A stretch of 14,418 bases of DNA from JBOHWJ01 sp050736615 (GCA_050736615.1 JBOHWL010000273.1:1-14418); one strand, 5' to 3'. Counted from the first letter of the stretch, positions 5,403 through 14,418 are shown. Made by a program: numbers and translations. Notes: generated from the letters alone by a model not told the origin.

Positions 5403-8400
5403 TCAGGTCACTCTCGCCAGTTTTCCGCCCTTGCACGCCAGGCAATATCTTCCATAGCCGCCGGTTCCTCCCTTGAGCGTGCGGTCGAAGAAATCCTTGC
5501 GCGGCCTCGTGCGCTCACATTTGGCGCAATACTGCTTGTCGCCATTGGCCAGCGCCTGGGCGTCTTTCTGAATCTGTTTGACCACCGCGTGGTGATTCGT
5601 TGTGCCGTTTTTTCTCGCCGATTCGACCAGCTTGTAGAGCCTCTCCGACAAGGTGGCCGGTGGGTCCGCGCCAAGATTAAAGCGATTTACCCGCAGGAAC
5701 TTATAGCCATAGGTCTCGAGCGTAGCCTGCCGTTCGATATCCTCCGGCCGATAGTAAAAAGCCCAATTCGCCTGATTCACCTGCTGGCGTTCGATGAAGT
5801 GAAATTCGAAGCCGTCGTATTCAATGACAATGTTCAAGGTTTGGTCGCCGTTGCGATAGATCAGCAGAAAATCAGTGCGGTATTTCGGATGGTGATAAGT
5901 CGGATCCAATTGGCGCAGATACTCACCGATTCGAAATTGGGTGCGCAACTCGATCTCTTCACGATTCCGCTGGTAAAACTGCGTCGCTTCGAGCCAGCCC
6001 AATAGTTTTCGCTCCATCGGCGAAGCGGGATCCGTCCCGCTTGGGTCCACCCTCGATTTGTCTTCACGCACCCTGTGATAATGTTGGAGCACGGTGCGGG
6101 CGGAGCCGCTGTATTCTTCGATCGGCTTTGACAGCACGAAATGCATGCATTCCTGGGCGCGCGACAAACCGACGTTCAAACGTTGAAATTTGATCTGTTC
6201 CGCTACCTGCTCATCGGCATCTGTTAAACTGACTGGCAAGACGTAATTCAGTGCATCCTGAGTTTTGGTCGCGACCATGCTGTACAAGATCACTTCGCGC
6301 TCTTCGCCTTGACAGGTGTCGAACGTCATGATTTTGAGCTTGAGCACATCCTGGTAGTCGCGTGCGTTGGGCTGCTCCAGCACCATTTTAGAGAGGAGCA
6401 CCACCTGTTCGCGAAAAGGCGTGATCACACCGACCGTTGGCGGATGCTCTTCTTCGAGGAACTGGTCTAATTGCTTGAGGATGAATTCGGCTTCGACCGA
6501 ATTGGCGTTACGATATTTCTCCGTGCGCCCACCATGGTCGAGAATTGTAAACTTGATTACCTCGCCGAGCGGCTTGCCGCGAAATTTCACCGCCTGCAGC
6601 CGGCCGCGGTAGAAATATTCTGAACTGAACGAGATCAGCTCCTGGTAGCCGCGGAAATGCTTGCGGAGCATGATGTCGAAATTTCGAATCAGCTCGAAAA
6701 ATTCCAGGATGGATTTCTTGACGTCGAATTGGGACGCGCGCACCAACAGTTCCGCTCGGCTGCTTATGCTCCTGCGAAAATAGTCCTTGATGTCACTAAC
6801 ATAGGCGGTATTACGTTCGTTGCTCGCGTATGCGGATTTCACGTTGGAGAATTGCTGCTTGTCTCCTAACACTACGGCCTTCTTCGCGCGCAACAGGGCC
6901 GGAAACGCCTGTGCCACCGAAACCTGGCTAGCTTCATCGATGACCACCAGGTCGAAAATGTCTTGCTGCAGCGGAATGTATTCCGCGAATTCACGGATGC
7001 CCGCAATGATGCACGGAAAGGCGTCGCGCAGCCGCTCGAATGTGTCGGTCGGAAATTTCTGCCTGGTGCGTATCACCGTATTGAGCGTCGTCGCCGTGGC
7101 CGCTGACTGCTTGACGAAGTTGAGAAAGCGGTCGTCCATGACGAACGTCATTTTTGCCGCGCACAGTTGTTCCAATTCGTCTCGTTCCGCCACGAGATCG
7201 AACACTGGCACCTGGGCTTCATGCGCCGTGAGCGCGCGCCATAACTCGATCAAGCTGGCCACCAGCATACAGAACCCGACGAATTCGCCGACGTGGACGA
7301 AGCGACCATCTTTACCAATGGTCCAGCTCGCCATACCCGGCAGCTCCCACTGTGCCACGGCTTTTCCCAGGCCTCGGATCAATTGCAGCAATGGCGCGTA
7401 ATCAGGGTACGGGCGGTTGTAGTGAATGATTTCTTCGTACAGTTCGGCGAATTCGTCTTCTGCGGCTCCATGCGCCCGCATGACGGCTTCGGCCTTGGGC
7501 ACGAGTTCGCATAAAAGCCGCAGGTCCTTCAGATGCTGGTGCAGGTCAATAAAATTCACGACCTCGAGCGTCTGGCCCACCTCGGCATTGAGCGCACGCA
7601 CTTTGCCCCGCCGAAACAGGTATCCGAACAAGGGCATGCGCAGGGCGTCGTACCGAAGCACGAACTGTTGCAGCGTACGCGCATCCGATGGACGCAGCGT
7701 TCGAAACAACGAGCAAGCGTTCCGATGTTCAGCCAGAAGGCTTAAATCCGAGCCCAGGCTCGCCTTGCGCATGAGCCGGATTGCTGCGCCGGCCGTCGTC
7801 GGATTCGCGTTCTCAAGGAATGCCACGGCAGCGTCGGCTTGCGGTGTTTTGCGCCAGGCTCGCGCACCATCGAGCTGTTCTTTCAAGTCGGGACGGGGCC
7901 CTTTTTCGATGGCCGCGACCAGTTCTGGCACGTGCCTTCCGACGGCAGCCTCCAACTTCTGAAAGGCTTCGATATCCGCCAGTTTGATGCTCGTCAGTTG
8001 CTCGATGGTGCCGCCGATATTCTCGGCCAGCCGCTCTTTGATGCCGTGAATGTTTTCGTCCAGCTCTTTCTGCTTCGCCCGGGCCGCATGAAGCTGGTCT
8101 TCAATCGCGCCGATAGCGGCGTGACTGAGCAGTTTCGCGTAGGTGCCGGCGGTGCGGCCGAGCCGCAATATGGGGTTTCGAAACTTTGCGTCGGGCCTGA
8201 CCCGGTTGATAACCGTGGTCAGCTTGTCCTCGACCACGTCGAGCGCCTCGGTTTTATCCGACAGGATCAACACGGTCTTTCCACTGAGAATCGCCTCAAA
8301 CGCTATCGCTGTGATCGTATGAGACTTTCCAGTTCCGGGTGGGCCCTGAACAGCGACGTAATTGACTTTCGGATTATTAAGCGCGGCGAGAATTTTTCGC

Positions 8401-9758
8401 TGCTCCTCGTTGAGGGGAATCGGCGATTCGGTCAACAGCCTGTCTGGAATCGGCATATTGTCCCAAAGCTGCCGAATCTCGTGGCTAGCGTCTACCGGTT
8501 CATCGATTAGCAAGCCATGAACGATCTTTTCGAACAGCGCGCCGACCTCCGGCTGCCCCGAATTCAGCTCTGTCAGCAAAGCCTCGTAGTCATTCAGCAG
8601 CGCCTCATCGGAGCGGTCGAATATCGCGAAATAGGCGGCGGTGCTTAGCCGCACGCGCGACGATTGCGCCATCCCAACCTGCTCGGTGAGTGTGAGCCGG
8701 CGGTCGAGATCGAACAGCGACTGAAGCTTCGCCAGAATTTTATCGATCTGACCTACGGGCGAGGCACCTGGCTCAAGATAGACGATGCGGTCATCAACAC
8801 CGTACATCGTGCAGTGCGGCGGCGGCAGTTCCACTTCCTGGGCAGCGTAATCCACCGCACGCTTGTTGACGTAGAGGTGGGAATCGAGTTCGAGGTGAAA
8901 TTCAGTCGATTGTTCCTGCTGGGTCACGGTCACCGGCAGATAAATCACTGGATAAAGGGAACCGCCGAATCGCAGATCGCACAGGTACAGATAGAGCTGA
9001 AGGTTGTCGCCGAGGCGGGTGAGGCCATAGAGGTCCTTGATTTCCTGCCAAGCATCCGCCGCGGCAAAGCCGTCAAAGAAGCTCTTCAGTTGCTCGCGCG
9101 CCGGCGCCTCATTGAAAAAGTCGCCGATCGCCTTTTGAAGGGCGCCGTCGTCACCCTTAATCGCCAGGGTATTAAGAGCGGCTGGAAGCTGTTCCACCAA
9201 CGGGTGTGTTAATATCGCAGTCAGGTCCGTTTCGATCTCGAACGCCGATTCAATCGCCGAATAGGCGCTGGCTCGAAGCGGTTGGTCGAGCAGTGCCAAG
9301 AGCGGATGGACAAGGCGGCCGGCCGTGTCCTGCTCAAGAACAGAAATGATCCTGTCGTGGTAAGCCTCCGGATCGTCGGCAGCCTGAGCCCGTTTTTCGC
9401 GCGCCGCCTCAAGAACGCTATTTGCTATCGCTTTGAACTTTTCGGGTTCAATCGCGTCAATCCGCTGATTGATCAAGTTACGAAGAATCGGGTTGAGCGC
9501 CGCCTTGTACCGTCCGCGCTGGACGTTCAGCACCCGGGCGCCGGTCGCGGAAACGTCCTTGCTCAGCAGGCCGACAATCGCGCGGTAGAGCGTCTCGTAC
9601 TTGCGTAATGGGATGCCGGTTGTTTGATTGATGTCGGACTTGAGCTGAATGCGGCGGCGCGGCGCCTGCTGGCGGTGGAAGTCGGTCTCAAGAAAGTTGA
9701 GGAAATAGCGAGAAACCTTGGTGGTGAATTCGCGCAGCTTGTCGGGCTCAACGTCCAT
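5403..9758 (-). CDS. SF1 helicase with C-terminal Vsr/DUF559-like nuclease and zinc knuckle
   Basis: This 1451-aa protein is a superfamily 1 (UPF1/COG1112-like) helicase. Walker A is GPPGTGKS at 472-479, Walker B is VVIDEAS with DEAS at 941-944, motif III is GDKQQF at 965-970, a motif V-like TFDTCQGEE follows, and motif VI is RLNVGLSRAQ at 1193-1202. About 460 residues lie between Walker A and B, much of them helical and possibly coiled coil, and about 440 residues precede the motor with no domain I recognise. After the motor, about 1240-1370 resembles the Vsr/DUF559/MTES_1575 nucleases: D1296 in RTDFLL, then VIEYDGFEFHF with E1313, D1315 and H1320. The C-terminus has CAKC (1411-1414) and CLAC (1439-1442), a zinc-binding knuckle. 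The protein probably unwinds and cuts nucleic acid, as in defence or repair. No partner gene is adjacent and no strong ribosome binding site precedes the ATG. The domain reading is firm; the biological role is inferred. Confidence 0.88.
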   Translation of the reverse strand: MDVEPDKLREFTTKVSRYFLNFLETDFHRQQAPRRRIQLKSDINQTTGIPLRKYETLYRAIVGLLSKDVSATGARVLNVQRGRYKAALNPILRNLINQRIDAIEPEKFKAIANSVLEAAREKRAQAADDPEAYHDRIISVLEQDTAGRLVHPLLALLDQPLRASAYSAIESAFEIETDLTAILTHPLVEQLPAALNTLAIKGDDGALQKAIGDFFNEAPAREQLKSFFDGFAAADAWQEIKDLYGLTRLGDNLQLYLYLCDLRFGGSLYPVIYLPVTVTQQEQSTEFHLELDSHLYVNKRAVDYAAQEVELPPPHCTMYGVDDRIVYLEPGASPVGQIDKILAKLQSLFDLDRRLTLTEQVGMAQSSRVRLSTAAYFAIFDRSDEALLNDYEALLTELNSGQPEVGALFEKIVHGLLIDEPVDASHEIRQLWDNMPIPDRLLTESPIPLNEEQRKILAALNNPKVNYVAVQGPPGTGKSHTITAIAFEAILSGKTVLILSDKTEALDVVEDKLTTVINRVRPDAKFRNPILRLGRTAGTYAKLLSHAAIGAIEDQLHAARAKQKELDENIHGIKERLAENIGGTIEQLTSIKLADIEAFQKLEAAVGRHVPELVAAIEKGPRPDLKEQLDGARAWRKTPQADAAVAFLENANPTTAGAAIRLMRKASLGSDLSLLAEHRNACSLFRTLRPSDARTLQQFVLRYDALRMPLFGYLFRRGKVRALNAEVGQTLEVVNFIDLHQHLKDLRLLCELVPKAEAVMRAHGAAEDEFAELYEEIIHYNRPYPDYAPLLQLIRGLGKAVAQWELPGMASWTIGKDGRFVHVGEFVGFCMLVASLIELWRALTAHEAQVPVFDLVAERDELEQLCAAKMTFVMDDRFLNFVKQSAATATTLNTVIRTRQKFPTDTFERLRDAFPCIIAGIREFAEYIPLQQDIFDLVVIDEASQVSVAQAFPALLRAKKAVVLGDKQQFSNVKSAYASNERNTAYVSDIKDYFRRSISSRAELLVRASQFDVKKSILEFFELIRNFDIMLRKHFRGYQELISFSSEYFYRGRLQAVKFRGKPLGEVIKFTILDHGGRTEKYRNANSVEAEFILKQLDQFLEEEHPPTVGVITPFREQVVLLSKMVLEQPNARDYQDVLKLKIMTFDTCQGEEREVILYSMVATKTQDALNYVLPVSLTDADEQVAEQIKFQRLNVGLSRAQECMHFVLSKPIEEYSGSARTVLQHYHRVREDKSRVDPSGTDPASPMERKLLGWLEATQFYQRNREEIELRTQFRIGEYLRQLDPTYHHPKYRTDFLLIYRNGDQTLNIVIEYDGFEFHFIERQQVNQANWAFYYRPEDIERQATLETYGYKFLRVNRFNLGADPPATLSERLYKLVESARKNGTTNHHAVVKQIQKDAQALANGDKQYCAKCERTRPRKDFFDRTLKGGTGGYGRYCLACKGGKLARVT

Positions 9759-10101
9759 CTATTCGAAGCAGCTCCCTTCCGGCGGCAGCACCAAGCGTTT
9801 ACGGCTTCGGCCAGTTTATGATGGCACTCGCTGAAGAGATACGGCCATGCGGCGCGCCGCACCGTTAGGCTAGACAGCCCGGCGCAGCGATCATCGCCGC
9901 CAGCGTGGTTGGGATTGCGAAATCGAACCCGCAACCTATCAATTTGGCTCAGCGTTTGGCTTGACCATTCGCGGTCGGGCGGGTTAAGGCTTGCGCGGGA
10001 CGAGGCTGGCTTCCACCTCCGCGCACCGCGCACGACAAGGCGGCACGCGGCACGGAAACCACCTCGCTTTTAAGCCGCGTGTGCGGCAACGGAGTCACCA
10101 G
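9759..10101. other. Divergent intergenic region, helicase / lipid-transfer gene
   Basis: This roughly 340-bp spacer between divergent genes should contain both promoters. TTGACC (9961-9966) with a 17-bp gap to TTAAGG (9984-9989) is a weak rightward candidate. GGAG at 10091-10094, 7 nt before the ATG at 10102, is the ribosome binding site of the rightward gene. An open frame continues upstream of that ATG to 9991 but looks non-coding. I see no gene, repeat or RNA here. Confidence 0.4.
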
Positions 10102-11331
10102 ATGGGCGCGCTCACGGATAAGTACTGTATCGTTGGCGTCGGCGAAACACCGCATATGCGGCCGTCCAATCGCACCACTTTGTCGATGGCGTGCGAGGCG
10201 GTTAGCAAGGCTATCGCAGACGCCGGTCTCAAGCCCGCCGATATTGACGGTCTGACCAGCTACCAGGTGGGCGATTCGACCACCTCGCCGCACGTCGCCA
10301 CCGCGCTGGGGATGCGCCTCAATTACGCGGTCGACATCCAGGGTGGTGGCTCCAGCACCGAAGTACTGGTGGCGCACGCAATCGGATTAATCGAAGCGGG
10401 CTACTGCAAGACGATCGTGATCTTCCGTTCCATGAACGGGCGCTCAGGCCGCCGGATGGGCGGCCAGGTGCCCGGCGGACCAATTCCGGTAGCGCTCGCC
10501 GAAGGTGACGGGCAGTTCAACATGGGATGGGGATGGACCACTCCGGCGCAGCGCTTTGGCATGAGCGCGATGCGCTATCTGCGCGATACCGGATGCACCA
10601 CGCGGGCTTTCGGCGAGATAGCCGTGGCTCATCGGCTGCACGCGAGCCTCAATCCGAAAGCGATCCATCGCAGCCCGATCACGCTCGAAGACCATCAGCG
10701 TTCGCGCTGGGTGGTGAAACCGTTTCGGCTGCTCGATTGCTGTCAGGAAACCGACGTTTCCGCCGCGATCGTGGTCACCTCGCGCGAACGCGCCTACGAT
10801 TTGCGCCAGCCGCCCGTCTTCATCATGGGCGGTTACGGCCGCACGCTGACCGACAGCCCACAATGGAATTATTCGCGCGCGGAAATTCATTACGTCGCCG
10901 GCAATTACGGTTGGAAGCGCGCGTTCGGGATGGCCGGCATCAGCCATAGCGACGTCGATTTCATCTCGTGCTATGACGCCTTCACCTTCACCACTTTGAT
11001 TCAGCTCGAAGCCAACGGCTTCTGCGGCAAAGGCGAAGCTGGACAATTCGTCAAAGGCGGCCGGCTGCAGATTGATCACGAGTTGCCGAGCAATCTGTCG
11101 GGCGGCCATCTCTCCGAGGGCTACACGCATGGCGTCCAGATGGTGATCGAGAACGTCAGGCAATTGCGCCATCGCGCCGATGACACCTGTCCAAGGTGGG
11201 CCGAAGGTGTCCACACCTACGACCGCAAAGCTGGCTGTCGCCAACTTAAGAAGGCGCGCATTTGCTGCGGAATGGCGTGGGGGTGGGAGAACATGGCGAG
11301 CGGCCTTATCCTGCGCGGTATCAGCGCCTAG
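10102..11331 (+). CDS. Thiolase-like lipid-transfer protein, probable Ltp2-type aldolase
   Basis: This 409-aa protein has the thiolase fold of the SCP-x/lipid-transfer group (IVGVGETP start, GLKPADIDGL, GGGSSTEVLVAHAIGLIEAG). The thiolase nucleophile Cys is absent at GGGSST (81-86). The GHP histidine motif reads GYTHG, with Tyr at 341, and the upstream active-site segment reads SCYDAF with Tyr at 291. The actinobacterial steroid side-chain aldolase Ltp2 uses Tyr294 and Tyr344 (as I recall), the same spacing of 50. It is therefore more likely a carbon-carbon cleaving retro-aldolase acting on a CoA thioester than a thiolase. The following DUF35 gene supports this, because Ltp2 works in complex with a DUF35 domain. 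The start is the ATG after GGAG; the open frame extends 37 codons upstream without family similarity. The substrate, steroid-like or otherwise, is unknown. Confidence 0.87.
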   Translation: MGALTDKYCIVGVGETPHMRPSNRTTLSMACEAVSKAIADAGLKPADIDGLTSYQVGDSTTSPHVATALGMRLNYAVDIQGGGSSTEVLVAHAIGLIEAGYCKTIVIFRSMNGRSGRRMGGQVPGGPIPVALAEGDGQFNMGWGWTTPAQRFGMSAMRYLRDTGCTTRAFGEIAVAHRLHASLNPKAIHRSPITLEDHQRSRWVVKPFRLLDCCQETDVSAAIVVTSRERAYDLRQPPVFIMGGYGRTLTDSPQWNYSRAEIHYVAGNYGWKRAFGMAGISHSDVDFISCYDAFTFTTLIQLEANGFCGKGEAGQFVKGGRLQIDHELPSNLSGGHLSEGYTHGVQMVIENVRQLRHRADDTCPRWAEGVHTYDRKAGCRQLKKARICCGMAWGWENMASGLILRGISA

Positions 11332-11402
11332 AAAATCCGCCGCTGATGCAACCGCCGCTGACGCGCCATCGCGCGCAACGGCAAAAGATAACGAGAATCA
11401 CG

Positions 11403-11876
11403 ATGCCCGGACCAATTGATTATTCCAAGCTTAGAATCCTGCCAGATTTTGATACTCGCGAATGGTGGGCGGCGACCAAACAACACAAATACCTGGTGCG
11501 CCAATGCCATGCGTGCGGTCATAAATGGTTTCCGCCGACTTTCCCCGCTTGCGCCAAATGCGCCTCAATGGACGTGGGCTGGTTCGAAACCATTGGCACG
11601 GGCGTGCTTTATAGCTACGTGGTGGTGGTGCAGCCGATCGTCGGCGCCTTCATCGGCACGGTGCCGTATGTGGTTGGCGTCATCGAACTCGACGACTGTA
11701 AGGAGGCCGACGGTACCGTCACGCGAGTCGCCGGAGTAATGACCAACGACGAAGCGGAAGTAGCCATTGGTTTGCCCTGCCAGGTGACTTACGAGAATAC
11801 CAACGACCCGAATATCGTGATGCCGCGTTGGCGCATTTCGGGAACCGCCGCCAACACGTGGAAATTTACGGAATAG
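11403..11876 (+). CDS. DUF35 zinc-ribbon/OB-fold protein, partner of the lipid-transfer protein
   Basis: This 157-aa protein has an N-terminal helical segment (DFDTREWWAATKQHKYLVRQ), a rubredoxin-like zinc ribbon with CHAC at 35-38 and CAKC at 50-53, and a C-terminal OB-fold (about 64-150, containing GVLYSYVVV and VVGVIEL). This is the standard DUF35/DUF35_N architecture, thought to bind acyl-CoA. DUF35 proteins are encoded next to thiolase-like proteins and form heteromeric complexes with them, for example Ltp2 with the DUF35 domain of ChsH2 and acetyl-CoA acetyltransferases with their DUF35 bridge. It follows the lipid-transfer gene by 71 bp on the same strand, so the two likely form an operon and a complex. 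The ATG at 11403 starts at the family's usual N-terminus, though only a weak purine stretch (GAGAA) precedes it. An upstream in-frame extension overlapping the previous gene looks non-coding. Confidence 0.9.
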   Translation: MPGPIDYSKLRILPDFDTREWWAATKQHKYLVRQCHACGHKWFPPTFPACAKCASMDVGWFETIGTGVLYSYVVVVQPIVGAFIGTVPYVVGVIELDDCKEADGTVTRVAGVMTNDEAEVAIGLPCQVTYENTNDPNIVMPRWRISGTAANTWKFTE

Positions 11877-11937
11877 CCGCGTCCGCTTTTCCGGATCTCC
11901 GCTAAGCAAGCTTTGCACAAGCTCATTTGTCAATCTT

Positions 11938-12085
11938 TGAACGCGACTCGCAGACTCGCCCGCTCGTTCCGCCCACGGCTCCACTGATGCTGAACGGATT
12001 CTGCCACCAACGGAGCGGCAAGCGGAGCGAGCACGCCAGGCGGAGCGAAGCGGAGCCGAGCGAACGAGTCCGCGAGTCGCGTTCA
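11938..12085. repeat. Inverted repeat, 21-bp arms (MITE/REP-like hairpin)
   Basis: The arms 11938-11958 and 12065-12085 are reverse complements with 20 of 21 positions matching. Each begins TGAACGCGACTCGC, followed by one mismatch and GACTCG. The interior of about 106 bp is rich in GGAGCG and CTCGC words that extend the pairing imperfectly. The left arm is preceded by CAATCTT, giving CAATCTTTGAACGC, the same word (less one T) found inverted at 5293-5305. No transposase is present. It could be a non-autonomous element or a hairpin protecting the 3' ends of the converging transcripts. Confidence 0.6.
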
Positions 12086-12150
12086 GCACCACCAGTCTGC
12101 GACGTGCGTTCAGATGAGTGAATAATCCGGAAAAAAGCCAAAGAAGATAC

Positions 12151-12180
12151 AGGAAATCCGGGATTCCTCGCTACGCTCGG
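12151..12180. repeat. Dispersed repeat copy B
   Basis: AAATCCGGGATTC (12154-12166) is the exact reverse complement of 5326-5338, and the neighbouring CTCGCTACGCTCGG resembles the GAGCGAGCGGG beside the first copy on the opposite strand. This ties the intergenic region to the one downstream of the helicase. Confidence 0.5.
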
Positions 12181-12240
12181 GATTTGTGAATTTTTCGAAT
12201 CCGGAAGGACGAGCGATAAACGATCGGCCAGCCACCTCTT

Positions 12241-12452
12241 GTCATCCTGAGCCCGCCCGAGCGGCGTGAGGGCGGAGTCGAAGGATCTACGCGGAGCGAT
12301 TTTCTGTTATTTTCTGGCCGTTTTACCTCGGACAAATCGCTCCGCGTAGATTCCTCGGCTCCGGCAGCCTTCGCTCCGAGTGACAAAAAAATGCGAGGTC
12401 CCGATTACCAGCGGAGTGCGCGATCGAAGAAATCACACACTCTCGCAATGAC
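12241..12452. repeat. REP-like block with GTCAT ends
   Basis: The block opens with GTCATCCTGAGC, has an inverted GTCAC-type end (GAGTGAC at 12378-12384), and closes with CTCGCAATGAC (12442-12452), the inverse of GTCATTGCGAG. Words of the GTCATCCTGAGCGAAGCGAAGGATC and GTCATTGCGAG type are a widespread extragenic palindrome class in environmental bacterial genomes, as I recall. GAAGGATCT is present at 12280-12288. The block lies wholly between the two converging genes. Confidence 0.6.
12285..12351. repeat. Perfect 18-bp inverted repeat inside the REP-like block
   Basis: ATCTACGCGGAGCGATTT at 12285-12302 is the exact reverse complement of 12334-12351, with a 31-nt loop. Flanking sequence extends the pairing only partly. 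It would form a stable hairpin in RNA from either strand and could act as a bidirectional transcript end for the converging DUF35 and amidase genes, though there is no directly adjoining U-tract. Confidence 0.7.
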
Positions 12453-12498
12453 AGCAACGGACTTGTGCAGGGACTCCCTAAAGCTTGGCGCAAGCGGC

Positions 12499-13911
<1,413 letters not shown>

Positions 13912-14011
13912 GGAGATTACCCCCTCGATTTCCGGAGCCCGACTGAGTAAAGGTCGGGGATGCGCTTCAGCGAATTCGCAAACTCCGATGATTGCTCTCG
14001 GCGCGCGGCAG

Positions 14012-14418
14012 CTATATTCCCGGTTCAGGCAAAGGACCGCGCGCCCGTTCATAGGCCGCCGCAACGGTGAAGACCGAAGCTTCGTCAAATGGCCGTCCGA
14101 TTACCTGCATTGAAAGCGGCAAACCGTCGGCTGACATCCCGATCGGCAACGCGAGCGCGGGCTGTCCGGTAACGTTGAACGGCGCGGTAAAGCGCAACAC
14201 CGCTGTCAGCATGTTGACTACTTCGCCGGTGGGCGCCAGCGCCCGGCCGCCCTTGTCGATGCGCGGTGCGGCAATCGCCGCGGTGGGAGCGAGCAGCGCC
14301 ATCCGCCCCTCCATCGCGTCGAGCGCTTGCGCCAGCACCAGCGGCCGCGCCCGCTGTGAACGCACATAGTCGCCGGCCGGCGTCATCATCCCGGCTTCCA
14401 ACGCGCGGCGTACGTCGA
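14012..14418 (-). CDS. Amidase, C-terminal part (cut by window end)
   Basis: Only the last 134 residues are in the window; the frame stays open to 14418. They align from DVRRALEAGMM onward with the C-terminus of the neighbouring amidase. In the last 60 residues 44 are identical (for example ALPIG, ADGLPLSMQ, GRPFDE, AYERARG). The catalytic Lys and Ser residues lie outside the window, so activity cannot be judged. It is a tandem paralogue, upstream in the same transcription direction, and probably arose by gene duplication. Confidence 0.88.
   Translation of the reverse strand, partial: DVRRALEAGMMTPAGDYVRSQRARPLVLAQALDAMEGRMALLAPTAAIAAPRIDKGGRALAPTGEVVNMLTAVLRFTAPFNVTGQPALALPIGMSADGLPLSMQVIGRPFDEASVFTVAAAYERARGPLPEPGI

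Larger units (their letters stand above)
11877..12498. other. Convergent intergenic region filled with repeats
   Basis: No gene is supported in these roughly 620 bp between the converging DUF35 and amidase genes. The stretch is built of three repeat blocks described separately: a long inverted repeat at 11938-12085, a copy of the dispersed word at 12154-12166, and a REP-like block at 12241-12452 with a perfect 18-bp inverted repeat. Short open frames inside it only reflect GC-rich repeat sequence. Confidence 0.7.

Noticed and set aside
5032..5476. Overlapping open frames on both strands downstream of the helicase
   Set aside because: They are composed of repeat DNA and give Arg/Ser-rich low-complexity products.
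7839..8510. 223-codon plus-strand open frame and similar ones inside the helicase gene
   Set aside because: Antisense to conserved helicase sequence, including Walker A; no independent coding evidence.
9911..9940. tRNA-like T-arm (GGTTCGATT on the minus strand) as a possible tRNA or attachment site
   Set aside because: The 5-bp T-stem does not pair in the required register, and no anticodon or acceptor arm could be fitted.
10444..11244. 266-codon minus-strand open frame
   Set aside because: Antisense to the lipid-transfer protein gene, whose frame carries the conserved thiolase-fold motifs.
10102..11876. Reading the pair as an ordinary acetyl-CoA acetyltransferase (thiolase) with its DUF35 partner
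   Set aside because: The nucleophilic Cys and the GHP histidine required for thiolase chemistry are both missing.
13912..14088. 59-residue N-terminal extension of the amidase
   Set aside because: It overlaps the end of the upstream amidase, has no family similarity, and the ATG at 13911 has a strong ribosome binding site.

Overview
The window is about 14.4 kb of GC-rich DNA from a Gram-negative bacterium that I cannot identify. It combines a crotonase, a DUF1329 exported protein, a thiolase-like lipid-transfer protein paired with a DUF35 zinc protein, two amidases and REP-like intergenic repeats. That mix is typical of uncultivated lipid/aromatic-degrading lineages such as Candidatus Binatota. 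The assignment is inference only. No rRNA, tRNA or CRISPR array was seen.

Layout. (1) 575-1339 (+): a crotonase-superfamily protein with one of the two hydratase glutamates replaced. (2) 1438-3554: a phage-like regulatory module, made of an S24/CI-type repressor on the minus strand, a roughly 0.56 kb divergent spacer, then a free-standing DnaA domain IV protein overlapping a Mor-like activator on the plus strand. No transposase, integrase or structural gene accompanies it, so it looks like a mobile-element remnant or a domesticated switch. (3) 3600-4889 (-): an exported DUF1329 protein. (4) 5403-9758 (-): a 1451-aa superfamily 1 helicase with a C-terminal Vsr/DUF559-like nuclease domain and a terminal four-cysteine zinc knuckle, followed by a good intrinsic terminator. 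It is a candidate single-gene nucleic-acid defence or repair protein. (5) 10102-11876 (+): a thiolase-fold lipid-transfer protein and a DUF35 zinc-ribbon/OB-fold protein. The thiolase Cys and GHP-His are absent, and two tyrosines sit where the steroid side-chain aldolase Ltp2 has its catalytic tyrosines. This suggests an Ltp2-DUF35-type retro-aldolase. (6) 11877-12498: a convergent intergenic region packed with inverted and REP-like repeats, some shared with the spacer downstream of the helicase. (7) 12499-14418 (-): two tandem paralogous amidases, the second cut by the window end.

The genes fall into two themes. The crotonase, DUF1329 protein, aldolase/DUF35 pair and amidases are catabolic. 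The repressor/DnaA-IV/Mor set and the helicase-nuclease are accessory. The alternating strands and repeat-filled gaps suggest an assembled accessory region rather than one operon. The most unusual items are the helicase-nuclease-zinc protein, the DnaA-IV/Mor module and the predicted aldolase pair.
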